From Jeotgalibaca sp052266715 (GTDB taxonomy: Bacteria; Bacillota; Bacilli; Lactobacillales; Aerococcaceae): a DNA stretch of 38,200 nucleotides. The DNA is taken from the NCBI GenBank assembly GCA_052266715.1, contig JBQPRB010000014.1; one strand, written 5' to 3'. The translations under genes were made by a program, and so were the position numbers. Shown here piece by piece: positions 1-6,470 of the stretch; positions within the stretch are counted from its first letter, which is position 1, and each line of letters starts with the position of its first letter. Below the pieces are notes generated by a model. That model ran no database searches. It was not told where the DNA came from and saw only the letters and a program-made list of their open reading frames with translations.

Positions 1-276
1 GACTATGTAAAAGGACTTTATGGCCAACCCCCAGCTCCAATTTCAGAAGAAATGACTGAAAAAATCATTGGGAATGAGGAAGTTCTGACGGTTCGTCCGG
101 CAGACTTGCTGGAACCTAAAATGGCTGATTTCGCAGCTGAATTGGGAGATTTAGGGGAGTCAACCGAGGACGTCTTGATGTACGCATTGTTCCCTTCGTT
201 AGCTTTGCCTTTCTTGAAAAAACGCAAAGATCCATTTTATGATGTTCCTATCCAGGAAGTAACGATTACATATTAA
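1..276 (+). CDS. Carboxyltransferase subunit, 3' end only (oxaloacetate decarboxylase alpha / pyruvate carboxylase B type)
   Basis: The frame is open from base 1 and ends at TAA 274-276, so only the last 91 residues are present. The opening residues DYVKGLYGQPPAPI match the YVKGLYGxPPAPI signature of the conserved C-terminal carboxylase domain of oxaloacetate decarboxylase alpha, methylmalonyl-CoA carboxyltransferase 5S and pyruvate carboxylase subunit B. These enzymes move a carboxyl group between an oxo-acid and biotin. The protein stops at DPFYDVPIQEVTITY with no Ala/Pro linker and no biotinyl domain (MKM motif), so biotin must sit on a separate polypeptide, as in the enterococcal citrate/oxaloacetate decarboxylase systems. 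That subfamily assignment is inference. A perfect terminator follows, so this gene ends its transcription unit. Confidence 0.75.
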   Translation, partial: DYVKGLYGQPPAPISEEMTEKIIGNEEVLTVRPADLLEPKMADFAAELGDLGESTEDVLMYALFPSLALPFLKKRKDPFYDVPIQEVTITY

Positions 277-284
277 TGATAATC

Positions 285-320
285 AAAGACTAATTGCGAT
301 TTTTGCAATTAGTCTTTTTT
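285..320 (+). terminator. Intrinsic terminator after the carboxyltransferase gene
   Basis: A perfect 13-bp stem (AAAGACTAATTGC 285-297 with GCAATTAGTCTTT 305-317) with a 7-nt loop runs into a T tract up to 320. It separates the upstream operon from asd. Confidence 0.9.
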
Positions 321-368
321 GGTATTTTTACGAATTAAAACAAAAACATTAAAATTTTCTCATTTTTG

Positions 369-377
369 TGCTATTAT
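369..377 (+). promoter_or_regulatory. Extended -10 promoter for asd
   Basis: TGC followed by TATTAT (372-377) is an extended -10 element about 40 nt before the asd start codon. No good -35 is visible, as often tolerated by extended -10 promoters. No lysine riboswitch fits in the short leader. Confidence 0.5.
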
Positions 378-419
378 AGTTCATAATCAAATAAGCAAAT
401 GGAATAGAGGGACTAAACA

Positions 420-1457
420 GTGAAAAAATATAATGTAGCAATTGTTGGAGCAACGGGTGCTGTTGGTGAAAAATTAATCCAGTTATTGGAAGATTCAAGT
501 ATTGCAATCAATGAGTTGCACTTGTTGGCTTCTGCACGTTCAGCAGGAAGAAAACTAATTTTTAATAGCCAAGAAGTAACCGTTGAGGAAACAACTGAAT
601 CCGCCTTTAAAGGTATTGATATTGCCTTTTTTAGCGCAGGCGGTTCTATCACCCAAAAATTTCATCAAGCAGCTCGCGATAGCGGTGCAATTGTGATTGA
701 TAATACGAGTGCGTTCAGAATGGATCCGAATACACCATTGGTTGTTCCGGAAGTAAATCCTGAAGCTCTGCGAGATCATACCTACCTGATTGCAAATCCG
801 AACTGCTCTACCATCCAAATGGTGGCGGCGTTAAAGCCGATTGAAGCAGCCTTTGGGCTAGATCGCGTCATTGTTTCCACTTACCAGGCAGTCAGCGGAG
901 CAGGTTTACATGCTTTGGAAGAATTAGAAGAGCAGACAAAAGCTGTATTGGCTGGGGAAGAACCTAAAGCAAATATCCTGCCATCTGGTGGAGACAAAAA
1001 ACACTATCCGATTGCATTCAATGCAATTCCACAAATCGATCTTTTCTCTGAAGATGGTTATACTTTTGAAGAGTGGAAAATGATGAACGAAACGAAAAAA
1101 ATCATGGGGCTGCCAAATTTGAAAATTGCAGCAACTTGTGTACGTATTCCTGTTATGAGTGGACATTCTGAATCTGTTTATATTGAAGTTGAAAAAGATG
1201 GGGTTACGGCAGATGAGATTCGGGAAGTATTGAAGGATGCTCCAGGAATTGTCCTTCAAGATGACCCCTCTACACAAACTTATCCGATGGTAATAACTGC
1301 GGTAGATAAGAAAGATACTTATGTAGGAAGAATTAGAAGAGATGTGGACAATCCCAAAGGTTTCCATTTGTGGATTGTTTCTGACAACCTTATTAAAGGG
1401 GCAGCATGGAATTCCATCCAAATTGCCGAAAAAATGATCGAAATGGCACTTGTATAA
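420..1457 (+). CDS. asd: Aspartate-semialdehyde dehydrogenase
   Basis: This enzyme reduces aspartyl phosphate to aspartate semialdehyde with NADPH, the branch point to lysine/diaminopimelate, threonine and methionine. The 345-residue product has the family's usual length. It shows the N-terminal nucleotide-binding loop GATGAVGEK (10-18), the NPNCST active-site segment with catalytic Cys129, the SGAGLHA segment near 159-165 and the RIPVMSGHSE segment with the active-site His249. The start is GTG at 420, preceded by a GAGGG ribosome site at a spacing of about 8 nt. In B. subtilis the order is asd-dapG-dapA-rnjB. Here rnjB still follows asd, but both dap genes are missing from between them. Confidence 0.95.
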   Translation: MKKYNVAIVGATGAVGEKLIQLLEDSSIAINELHLLASARSAGRKLIFNSQEVTVEETTESAFKGIDIAFFSAGGSITQKFHQAARDSGAIVIDNTSAFRMDPNTPLVVPEVNPEALRDHTYLIANPNCSTIQMVAALKPIEAAFGLDRVIVSTYQAVSGAGLHALEELEEQTKAVLAGEEPKANILPSGGDKKHYPIAFNAIPQIDLFSEDGYTFEEWKMMNETKKIMGLPNLKIAATCVRIPVMSGHSESVYIEVEKDGVTADEIREVLKDAPGIVLQDDPSTQTYPMVITAVDKKDTYVGRIRRDVDNPKGFHLWIVSDNLIKGAAWNSIQIAEKMIEMALV

Positions 1458-1478
1458 ACTTCTTTTACTGTGCTTATT

Positions 1479-1508
1479 GTGACAAATTGGTAGTGGATAG
1501 GTTATAAT
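1479..1508 (+). promoter_or_regulatory. Promoter for the rnjB leader
   Basis: GTGACA (1479-1484), an 18-nt spacer and TATAAT (1503-1508) form a good sigma-A promoter. Transcription would begin near 1515, giving a 5' untranslated leader of about 250 nt. Confidence 0.65.
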
Positions 1509-1514
1509 GGATGA

Positions 1515-1768
1515 AAAGGGAGTATCGCTGACGAAACTATTGGAAAGTTCGTTCATTATTACCATCTATTTCGTGACTGAGAAGTGAAACCTTTTTAATG
1601 CGAATGTAAACTGCGGATGTTCTTATGTAATTCATTTGAACATCTCAGGAAGCAGGTTGCATTAAAGAGGTTATTTTTCTGAAAAAAGGTGATTGTGTTT
1701 TATAAGTTCTAAAGTCCTTCAGCGAAAAGATGACCAATAACTAATTAAGTTTAAAGAAGAGGTGTTTT
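1515..1768 (+). ncRNA. Structured 5' leader of rnjB (possible attenuator or autoregulatory element)
   Basis: The 311-nt gap between asd and rnjB holds no credible gene. Downstream of the promoter a small hairpin (ACGAA 1531-1535 with TTCGT 1548-1552) precedes a large branched structure. Its outer stem is 1588-1601 with 1659-1672, 14 bp with one G-U pair. The inner stems are CTGC 1611-1614 with GCAG 1652-1655 and GATGTTC 1616-1622 with GAACATC 1638-1644. The outer stem runs directly into ATTTTTCT (1673-1680), as an intrinsic terminator would. CGCTGA (1526-1531) can also pair with TCAGCG (1719-1724), which would allow an alternative long-range fold. I recognise no Rfam family and see no T-box sequence. 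Leader-based control of RNase J2 is inference. Confidence 0.5.
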
Positions 1769-3445
1769 ATGAGTAAAATAAATATTATTCCGTTAGGTGG
1801 CGTACGCGAAAACGGAAAAAACATGTATGTAGTTGAAGTAGACGAATTAATTTTTGTGTTGGATTGTGGTTTGTTATATCCTGAAAATGAATTGCTGGGT
1901 ATCGATATTGTTATTCCAGATTTCACATACTTAGAAGAAAATAAAAATCGTATCGCAGGTGTTTTCTTGACACACGGCCATGAAGATGCGGTAGGAGCAT
2001 TACCATATTTCCTGGAAAATATTGACGTTCCTGTATTTGGTACAGAGTTAACCGTTGAATTGGCAAAGCTCTCGGTTAAAGAAACCGGCTTATCACCAAA
2101 ATTTGATGGCTTCCATGTAGTCAATGAAAAAACAGCGATTGAATTTGAGAATGTTGTAGTCAAATTCTTCCGGACAACTCACTCAATTCCGGATTCAGTA
2201 GGTATCTGTATTCAAACCAAGGAAGGTAGTATTGTTTATACCGGTGATTTCAAGTTTGATCACAGTGCACCGGAAATGTACCGAACTGATTTCAGTAAAA
2301 TCACAGCTATTGGCTCAGAAGGTGTCTTAGCCCTACTTAGTGATTCCAGTGATGCGGAATCTCCAGTGGAAAATGTAAGTGATTTACGTGTAACGGAAGA
2401 AATGGTTGATACCTTCAACAATGCTGATGGGCGTGTTATCGTTGCTTGTATTGCCAGCAATATCATGCGCCTGCAACAAGTATTTGACGCAGCTTTTCAA
2501 ACAAAGCGTAAAATATTCATGACGGGGTCTAAATTAGTTGAAGTTGTGGATGCTGCCATAAAATTAGGCAAGTTAGTATTACCATCCCGTGATGTTCTAG
2601 TAACGCAAGAAAATCTAGATAGCATCAGCCCGGATGAAATTATTATTCTGGAAACTGGTCAAGCAGGCGATCCTATGGAAGCATTGCAACGCATGGCTAA
2701 TAACAAACACCAACAAACGAACATTATTGAAGGTGACCTTGTTTACATTACAACGACTCCCTCTACATCAATGGAAAAAACCGTTGCTAAAACGAAAAAC
2801 CTACTTTATCGTGCTGGGGCAACTGTTAAAGAAATCTCTGAAGCATTTAAAGTGTCAGGCCATGCAACACCAAATGATCTGAAACTGATGATTAATTTAC
2901 TACAACCAAAATACTTTGTTCCCGTGCAAGGCGAATACCGTCTTCAAGCCGCTCACGCACAGTTAGCGAATGAAGTAGGCATTCCTTTCAAAAATATCTT
3001 CATTCCTAGTAAAGGGGATGTCATTGAATATAAAGATGGCCGTATTCGGATGGCAGGTCAAGTCCCGGCTGGAAACGTCTTAATTGACGGTATCGGCGTA
3101 GGGGATATCGGAAATATTGTTTTACGTGACCGTAAGTTGCTGGCTGATAATGGTATTTTTATTGCTGTCATCACCATTTCGCGTCGACAAGGTAAAATTT
3201 TATCAGGTCCAGAAATTATTTCTCGTGGTTTTGTTTATATGAAAGCCAGTGAAGACCTAATCAAGAACAGTACCGAGATTGCTCGTAAGGTAGTCGAAGA
3301 TAACCTAAAGAATAAAGATTTTGAGTGGGCGACACTGAAGCAGGAGATCAGGGATTCTCTCAGCCGTTATTTATTTGAAGAAACGAAACGACGTCCCGTT
3401 ATCTTGCCTATTATTATGGAAGCTTCCAGTTATTCAAAGAAATAA
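1769..3445 (+). CDS. rnjB: Ribonuclease J2 (paralogue with a depleted metal site)
   Basis: This is a metallo-beta-lactamase/beta-CASP ribonuclease of 558 residues, the J-family length. RNase J2 normally forms a complex with RNase J1 in mRNA decay and 5'-end processing. The metal motif reads HGHEDA (69-74) instead of HGHEDH, and the C-terminal motif reads PVQGE (Gln387) instead of PVHGE. His69, His71, Asp73, His138, Asp160 (TGDFKFD) and His365 (SGHA) are retained. The opening GGVRENGKNMY and these losses point to J2 rather than J1, as does the asd-rnjB order shared with B. subtilis. The start is ATG 1769, after AGAAGAGGTG. A catalytic J1 partner should lie elsewhere in the genome. The gene is probably co-transcribed with the ThiT-like gene 15 nt downstream. 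Confidence 0.88.
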   Translation: MSKINIIPLGGVRENGKNMYVVEVDELIFVLDCGLLYPENELLGIDIVIPDFTYLEENKNRIAGVFLTHGHEDAVGALPYFLENIDVPVFGTELTVELAKLSVKETGLSPKFDGFHVVNEKTAIEFENVVVKFFRTTHSIPDSVGICIQTKEGSIVYTGDFKFDHSAPEMYRTDFSKITAIGSEGVLALLSDSSDAESPVENVSDLRVTEEMVDTFNNADGRVIVACIASNIMRLQQVFDAAFQTKRKIFMTGSKLVEVVDAAIKLGKLVLPSRDVLVTQENLDSISPDEIIILETGQAGDPMEALQRMANNKHQQTNIIEGDLVYITTTPSTSMEKTVAKTKNLLYRAGATVKEISEAFKVSGHATPNDLKLMINLLQPKYFVPVQGEYRLQAAHAQLANEVGIPFKNIFIPSKGDVIEYKDGRIRMAGQVPAGNVLIDGIGVGDIGNIVLRDRKLLADNGIFIAVITISRRQGKILSGPEIISRGFVYMKASEDLIKNSTEIARKVVEDNLKNKDFEWATLKQEIRDSLSRYLFEETKRRPVILPIIMEASSYSKK

Positions 3446-3460
3446 AAGGAGAGTAGATAG

Positions 3461-4015
3461 ATGGGTTCAACAAGTTTAAAAGGTTGGATTGAGGCTATGG
3501 TGACAGTCGTTGTTACGGTTTTATTGTCACTGGTATCATTACAACTTAGTGGTTATTTGATTGTTTTAGCTGTTTTGCCGTTGGTGTTTTTCGCTCTTCG
3601 ACGCGGATTGATTCAAGGTCTTCTGGCCAGTATTCTGGTCGGAATTACCATCTTGGTAATGAATTTAGGCGAAGCAGATGTGATGTCCGGATTGGTTACT
3701 TATTTCGGTCCTTACGGATTTATTGGTCTTAGCGGCTTGTTTGCTAGAAATACGCAACGAACCCTTAATAATAAAAGGTTTCCCAATGCTGCTTTGAATA
3801 TTGTGACTGCTTCAATATTTGGTAGTTTCTTATTCTTCATTTGGCTGTTAGTCGAGTCAGGGGAATTAACGAGTGAGTTGATTGGATGGTCCATTACGGC
3901 TGCTATTGTGTCAATAATTTTGGTGATTGTCGCGAAAGTCGCGCCAAAAGCTTTTATACCCAAAGACACACCATTTTTAAGTCGAAAAGAAAAATCACGA
4001 TTACTAAATGATTAA
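3461..4015 (+). CDS. ThiT/YuaJ-like membrane protein (putative ECF S component)
   Basis: The 184-residue hydrophobic protein has about six predicted membrane segments. LPLVFFALRRGLIQGL and the later GLSGLFARNTQ resemble the ThiT (YuaJ) thiamine-binding S component of energy-coupling factor transporters. Compared from memory with lactococcal ThiT, the Trp before the first motif is Tyr here (SGYLIV) and the Glu of the LEY segment is Thr (VTYFGPYGF). Thiamine as the ligand is therefore doubtful, and no TPP riboswitch precedes the gene. A good AAAGGAGAG ribosome site lies just upstream, and the 15-nt gap to rnjB suggests one operon. ECF S components need a shared EcfAAT module that is not in this window. 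Function is inferred from distant similarity only. Confidence 0.6.
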   Translation: MGSTSLKGWIEAMVTVVVTVLLSLVSLQLSGYLIVLAVLPLVFFALRRGLIQGLLASILVGITILVMNLGEADVMSGLVTYFGPYGFIGLSGLFARNTQRTLNNKRFPNAALNIVTASIFGSFLFFIWLLVESGELTSELIGWSITAAIVSIILVIVAKVAPKAFIPKDTPFLSRKEKSRLLND

Positions 4016-4018
4016 AAT

Positions 4019-4054
4019 AAAGGGGATGGGATTTTAATTCCCTCTCCTTTTTTG
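4019..4054 (+). terminator. Intrinsic terminator after the rnjB operon
   Basis: AAAGGGGATGGGA pairs with TCCCTCTCCTTT with one bulge across a short A/T loop and ends in a T run. The ATG at 4057 sits in the tail of this hairpin. Confidence 0.75.
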
Positions 4055-4089
4055 TTATGAGTCAACAATCTGAAGCTGGAGTGAAATGG

Positions 4090-5538
4090 ATGAACTTATG
4101 GGGACAAATCATACTCGCAATTATCTTCTTGAATACAGTTGGGGCAATCTATACCGTGTTTCATGAAAAAAGGGATGTTACAGCAACTTGGGCTTGGCTT
4201 TTAACACTAACGATGCTTCCTGTTATAGGTTTTATCCTATATTTTTTTATTGGAAAGAAAATGTCATCGGATCAAATCTATGACTTGAAGACACAAAAAA
4301 GTCTGGGAATGTCTGAATTGGCAGCATTTCAAAAAGAAATGCTTGAAGAAGAAGAATTCGAAAAGGCAGATGCAGATGAGGAATATCGCATTAACACGGC
4401 TATTTTGCTCTTAGAAACGAATGAATCGATATTGACACGTGGGAATAAGGTTGAAATCATAACCGATGGAGAAGAGAAATTTAATCGCTTTATTGAAGAT
4501 ATCAAAAGTGCCAAAGAGCATATCCATCTCCTCTATTACACTTTTCGGTCGGATGCTTTAGGTCAACGCATCATGGATGCCCTTGAAGAACGTGCGGAGG
4601 CAGGTGTGGAAGTTTTGGTTATATACGACGCATTGGGTTGCCGCGGCAATGACCGTGATTTTTTTGACCGTTTGGAAAGTTTAGGCGGAAAATCCGAGGT
4701 TTTCTTCGGTTCGAAAATTCCTTTTGTTAACTTACGAATGAACTACCGAAATCACCGAAAAATTTTGGTGGTGGATGGTAAAGTAGCCTATATGGGTGGA
4801 TTTAATATCGGGGATGAATATTTAGGTTTAGGACCTTTAGGGAACTGGCGTGATACGCATTTGCGAATTCAAGGTAATGCTGTATTGACACTTCAGAGTC
4901 GTTTTTTTATGGACTGGAATGCTGTTGTACCTGAAGAAGAGCGTGTGAAATATGAGGATCGCTACTTCCCGATTTCATCAAAAGTGGGAAATACCACCAT
5001 GCAAATTGCAGCCAGTGGTCCAGAGAATGATGTTCAAGCTATCAAAATGGGTTTCATCAAAATGATTAGTCAGGCTAAAAAATCAATTTACATCCAAACG
5101 CCATACTTTATACCGGATATGAGTGTTTATGAAATTATTAAAATGGCTGTAATGTCAGGTGTGGAAGTTAATATCATGATTCCCAGTAAGCCGGATCATC
5201 CGTTTGTTTACCGAGCGACTGAATATTTTGCCAAAGATATGTTGGCGTTCGGTGCGAATGTCTATATTTACCAAGATGGTTTTTTCCATTCAAAAGTAAT
5301 GGTTATTGATAATGAGGTTTCGACTGTTGGATCAGCAAATATGGATGTTCGCAGTTTCCGTTTGAATTTTGAAATAAATTCTTTCATTTATGATCCTGAT
5401 ATTGCCCAAGAATTAATGACTCTTTTTAATAAAGACATCGAAAAAAGCTTAAAAGTAGACGGAGACTATTTTGAAAACCAATCGAAATGGCGGAAATTCA
5501 AACAGCAATTCTCTCGATTGTTATCACCGATTTTATAA
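4090..5538 (+). CDS. cls: Cardiolipin synthase (phospholipase D superfamily)
   Basis: This membrane enzyme joins two phosphatidylglycerol molecules into cardiolipin and glycerol. Two N-terminal membrane segments (roughly residues 2-22 and 33-53) precede two HKD domains. Their motifs are HRKILVVD (His at about 222) and HSKVMVID (His at about 400), each with the downstream Gly-Ser/Gly-Asn context. The length of about 482 residues is normal for bacterial Cls. I chose ATG 4090 because GGAGTG lies 6 nt before it. The in-frame ATG at 4057 would add 11 residues but falls in the tail of the upstream terminator and has no ribosome site. No clear promoter is visible, so expression may depend on read-through or on a promoter in the 3' end of the preceding gene. 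Confidence 0.92.
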   Translation: MNLWGQIILAIIFLNTVGAIYTVFHEKRDVTATWAWLLTLTMLPVIGFILYFFIGKKMSSDQIYDLKTQKSLGMSELAAFQKEMLEEEEFEKADADEEYRINTAILLLETNESILTRGNKVEIITDGEEKFNRFIEDIKSAKEHIHLLYYTFRSDALGQRIMDALEERAEAGVEVLVIYDALGCRGNDRDFFDRLESLGGKSEVFFGSKIPFVNLRMNYRNHRKILVVDGKVAYMGGFNIGDEYLGLGPLGNWRDTHLRIQGNAVLTLQSRFFMDWNAVVPEEERVKYEDRYFPISSKVGNTTMQIAASGPENDVQAIKMGFIKMISQAKKSIYIQTPYFIPDMSVYEIIKMAVMSGVEVNIMIPSKPDHPFVYRATEYFAKDMLAFGANVYIYQDGFFHSKVMVIDNEVSTVGSANMDVRSFRLNFEINSFIYDPDIAQELMTLFNKDIEKSLKVDGDYFENQSKWRKFKQQFSRLLSPIL

Positions 5539-5546
5539 TAGAAGAA

Positions 5547-5571
5547 GACCTACCTGGTTAAAAGGTACGTC
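5547..5571. terminator. Weak hairpin between convergent genes
   Basis: GACCTACC (5547-5554) pairs with GGTACGTC (5564-5571) with one mismatch. There is no clear T run on either strand, so terminator activity for cls or for the opposing gene is uncertain. Confidence 0.3.
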
Positions 5572-5583
5572 CTCAATTTGGAT

Positions 5584-5931
5584 TTATTCGGCAATCTGGA
5601 TTGCTAAAATTTGATCAATGTTGAAAAAATGGAGAAACTTCCGATTAAAGGATTCAAAAGTTACTTGTTTGTTTTGATTCACACCAGAACGGAACATCCC
5701 TTTCATGGTCGAACGCGTGTATGCATTTTTACCCAGTTTATGTTCAACCGTAATAAGGACAGTTTGTTTTCTTTCGGCTGCTTGGTTGGCAAAACGGATT
5801 ACTTGGTACAAAGGCATCACAGCCTCAGTTAATACTGGATCGGCATGTGTCGTTTCGTTATTTTTGTTATGTAAAATATTACCAGATTTAAGTAGCGTAG
5901 GACGAGAATGCTCATTGTAGTAGTTTTCCAT
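5584..5931 (-). CDS. Small SOS-controlled protein, YolD-like (putative)
   Basis: This is a leftward 115-residue gene between rightward neighbours. The start is the ATG whose complement lies at 5929-5931. It is preceded on the minus strand by GGAGG with a 7-nt spacing; the longer open frame up to 6024 would read through the promoter and is unlikely. The C-terminal half, from about residue 46 (VLTEAVMPLYQVIRFANQA) to the final FFNIDQILAIQIAE, has the layout of YolD-like proteins: a helix, then a small beta barrel ending in an IDxIL-type strand. Sequence similarity is distant. YolD-like genes often accompany Y-family polymerases under LexA control, and the two LexA-type boxes upstream support this. 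No polymerase gene is adjacent, and the molecular function is unknown. Confidence 0.6.
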   Translation of the reverse strand: MENYYNEHSRPTLLKSGNILHNKNNETTHADPVLTEAVMPLYQVIRFANQAAERKQTVLITVEHKLGKNAYTRSTMKGMFRSGVNQNKQVTFESFNRKFLHFFNIDQILAIQIAE

Positions 5932-5942
5932 AGCGTTTCCTC

Positions 5943-5956
5943 CGAACGTTTGTTTG
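5943..5956 (-). promoter_or_regulatory. Second LexA-like box, near the transcription start
   Basis: CGAACGTTTGTTTG on the plus strand keeps the CGAAC and GTT half-sites, with two mismatches to the LexA consensus. It sits 28 bp from the first box, downstream of the -10, and touches the GGAGG ribosome site (5939-5943). Confidence 0.6.
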
Positions 5957-5965
5957 TATGTTATT

Positions 5966-5993
5966 ATTATAGAACATCTGTTCGGAAAAGCAA
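5966..5993 (-). promoter_or_regulatory. Promoter of the SOS-controlled gene
   Basis: On the minus strand TTGCTT (5988-5993), a 16-nt spacer and TATAAT (5966-5971) form a promoter. A LexA-type box fills the spacer and a second lies between the -10 and the ribosome site. Confidence 0.7.
5971..5984 (-). promoter_or_regulatory. LexA (SOS) box, promoter-internal
   Basis: Read on the minus strand this is CGAACAGATGTTCT. It agrees with the Gram-positive LexA consensus CGAACRNRYGTTYC at every position but the last. It lies between the -35 and -10, where bound LexA would block polymerase. Confidence 0.75.
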
Positions 5994-6066
5994 GGAAAAA
6001 ATCTTTTTTCGGGAAAATTCTCATTATCTTCCTATTATAAGTTGGTGCTAGATTAGGAATAAGCCG

Positions 6067-6081
6067 TTGAAATCGATTTGA
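6067..6081 (+). promoter_or_regulatory. Possible CcpA cre site on the ntp promoter
   Basis: TTGAAATCGATTTGA fits the degenerate cre consensus WTGNAANCGNWNNCW at all but one position. Its core AAATCGATTT is a perfect palindrome. It overlaps the -35 of the ntp promoter, a position typical of repression. This rests on pattern only. Confidence 0.35.
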
Positions 6082-6106
6082 TACCTCATAATATAAACGT
6101 TATAAT
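6078..6106 (+). promoter_or_regulatory. Promoter of the ntp operon
   Basis: TTGATA (6078-6083), a 17-nt spacer and TATAAT (6101-6106) form a near-consensus promoter 44 nt before ntpF. Confidence 0.8.
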
Positions 6107-6149
6107 AATATCATGATTACAAAATTATTAAAAAATGGAGGTGGTATAG

Positions 6150-6470
6150 ATGAATATGATAGCGGAAGTTAAAAAAATTGAACAAGAAGCGCGAGACTTG
6201 GAGAAGCATTATAAAGAAAAATTGGATGAAATGGAAAAGCATACCGGCTCCAGAATTGTTGAGATGAAAGATATTATCGAAAAAGATCTTAATGCTTACC
6301 AAAGCGAACAAGATGAATTGAAACGACAAAAACTTGAAATGATGAAGGATGAGCTAAAGCTAGAAGAAACGAAAGAAAAAGCAGCGCTGTCGTCTTTATA
6401 CGACAAAAAACATTCTAAACTTGTCGATATTGTAATTGAAGAGGTGATAAAACAGTATGGCAATAGCTAA
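6150..6470 (+). CDS. ntpF: V-type Na+-ATPase subunit NtpF (peripheral stalk, G/H type)
   Basis: The 106-residue protein is almost entirely charged heptad-like helix (residues 4-85, rich in Glu, Lys and Leu), as expected for the coiled-coil peripheral-stalk subunit that pairs with NtpE. A GGAGGTGG ribosome site precedes ATG 6150. It is the first gene of an ntpFIKECGABD operon in the order known from Enterococcus hirae. Its 3' end overlaps ntpI by 14 nt, implying translational coupling. The family is poorly conserved in sequence, so the assignment leans on position and coiled-coil character. Confidence 0.88.
   Translation: MNMIAEVKKIEQEARDLEKHYKEKLDEMEKHTGSRIVEMKDIIEKDLNAYQSEQDELKRQKLEMMKDELKLEETKEKAALSSLYDKKHSKLVDIVIEEVIKQYGNS

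Noticed and set aside
1..276. Complete small gene starting at ATG 52
   Set aside because: The frame is open and family-conserved from base 1, so this is the end of a larger carboxyltransferase.
924..1565. Long minus-strand open frame over asd
   Set aside because: It lies opposite a well-supported enzyme gene, its protein is rich in Cys, His and Phe with no recognisable family, and it has no ribosome site.
1688..1713. Leader peptide gene in the rnjB leader
   Set aside because: GTG 1695 gives only five codons, and the AAGGTGA upstream is too close to serve as its ribosome site.
1515..1768. T-box or 6S RNA
   Set aside because: The T-box sequence with UGG is absent. The 5' and 3' ends do not form the long closing stem with central bubble expected of 6S RNA.
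3446..3460. TPP riboswitch before the ThiT-like gene
   Set aside because: The gap to rnjB is only 15 nt and no TPP-aptamer motif is present.
5932..6024. Upstream extension of the YolD-like gene
   Set aside because: It would translate through the LexA boxes and the promoter. The internal ATG at 5929-5931 has GGAGG at ideal spacing.
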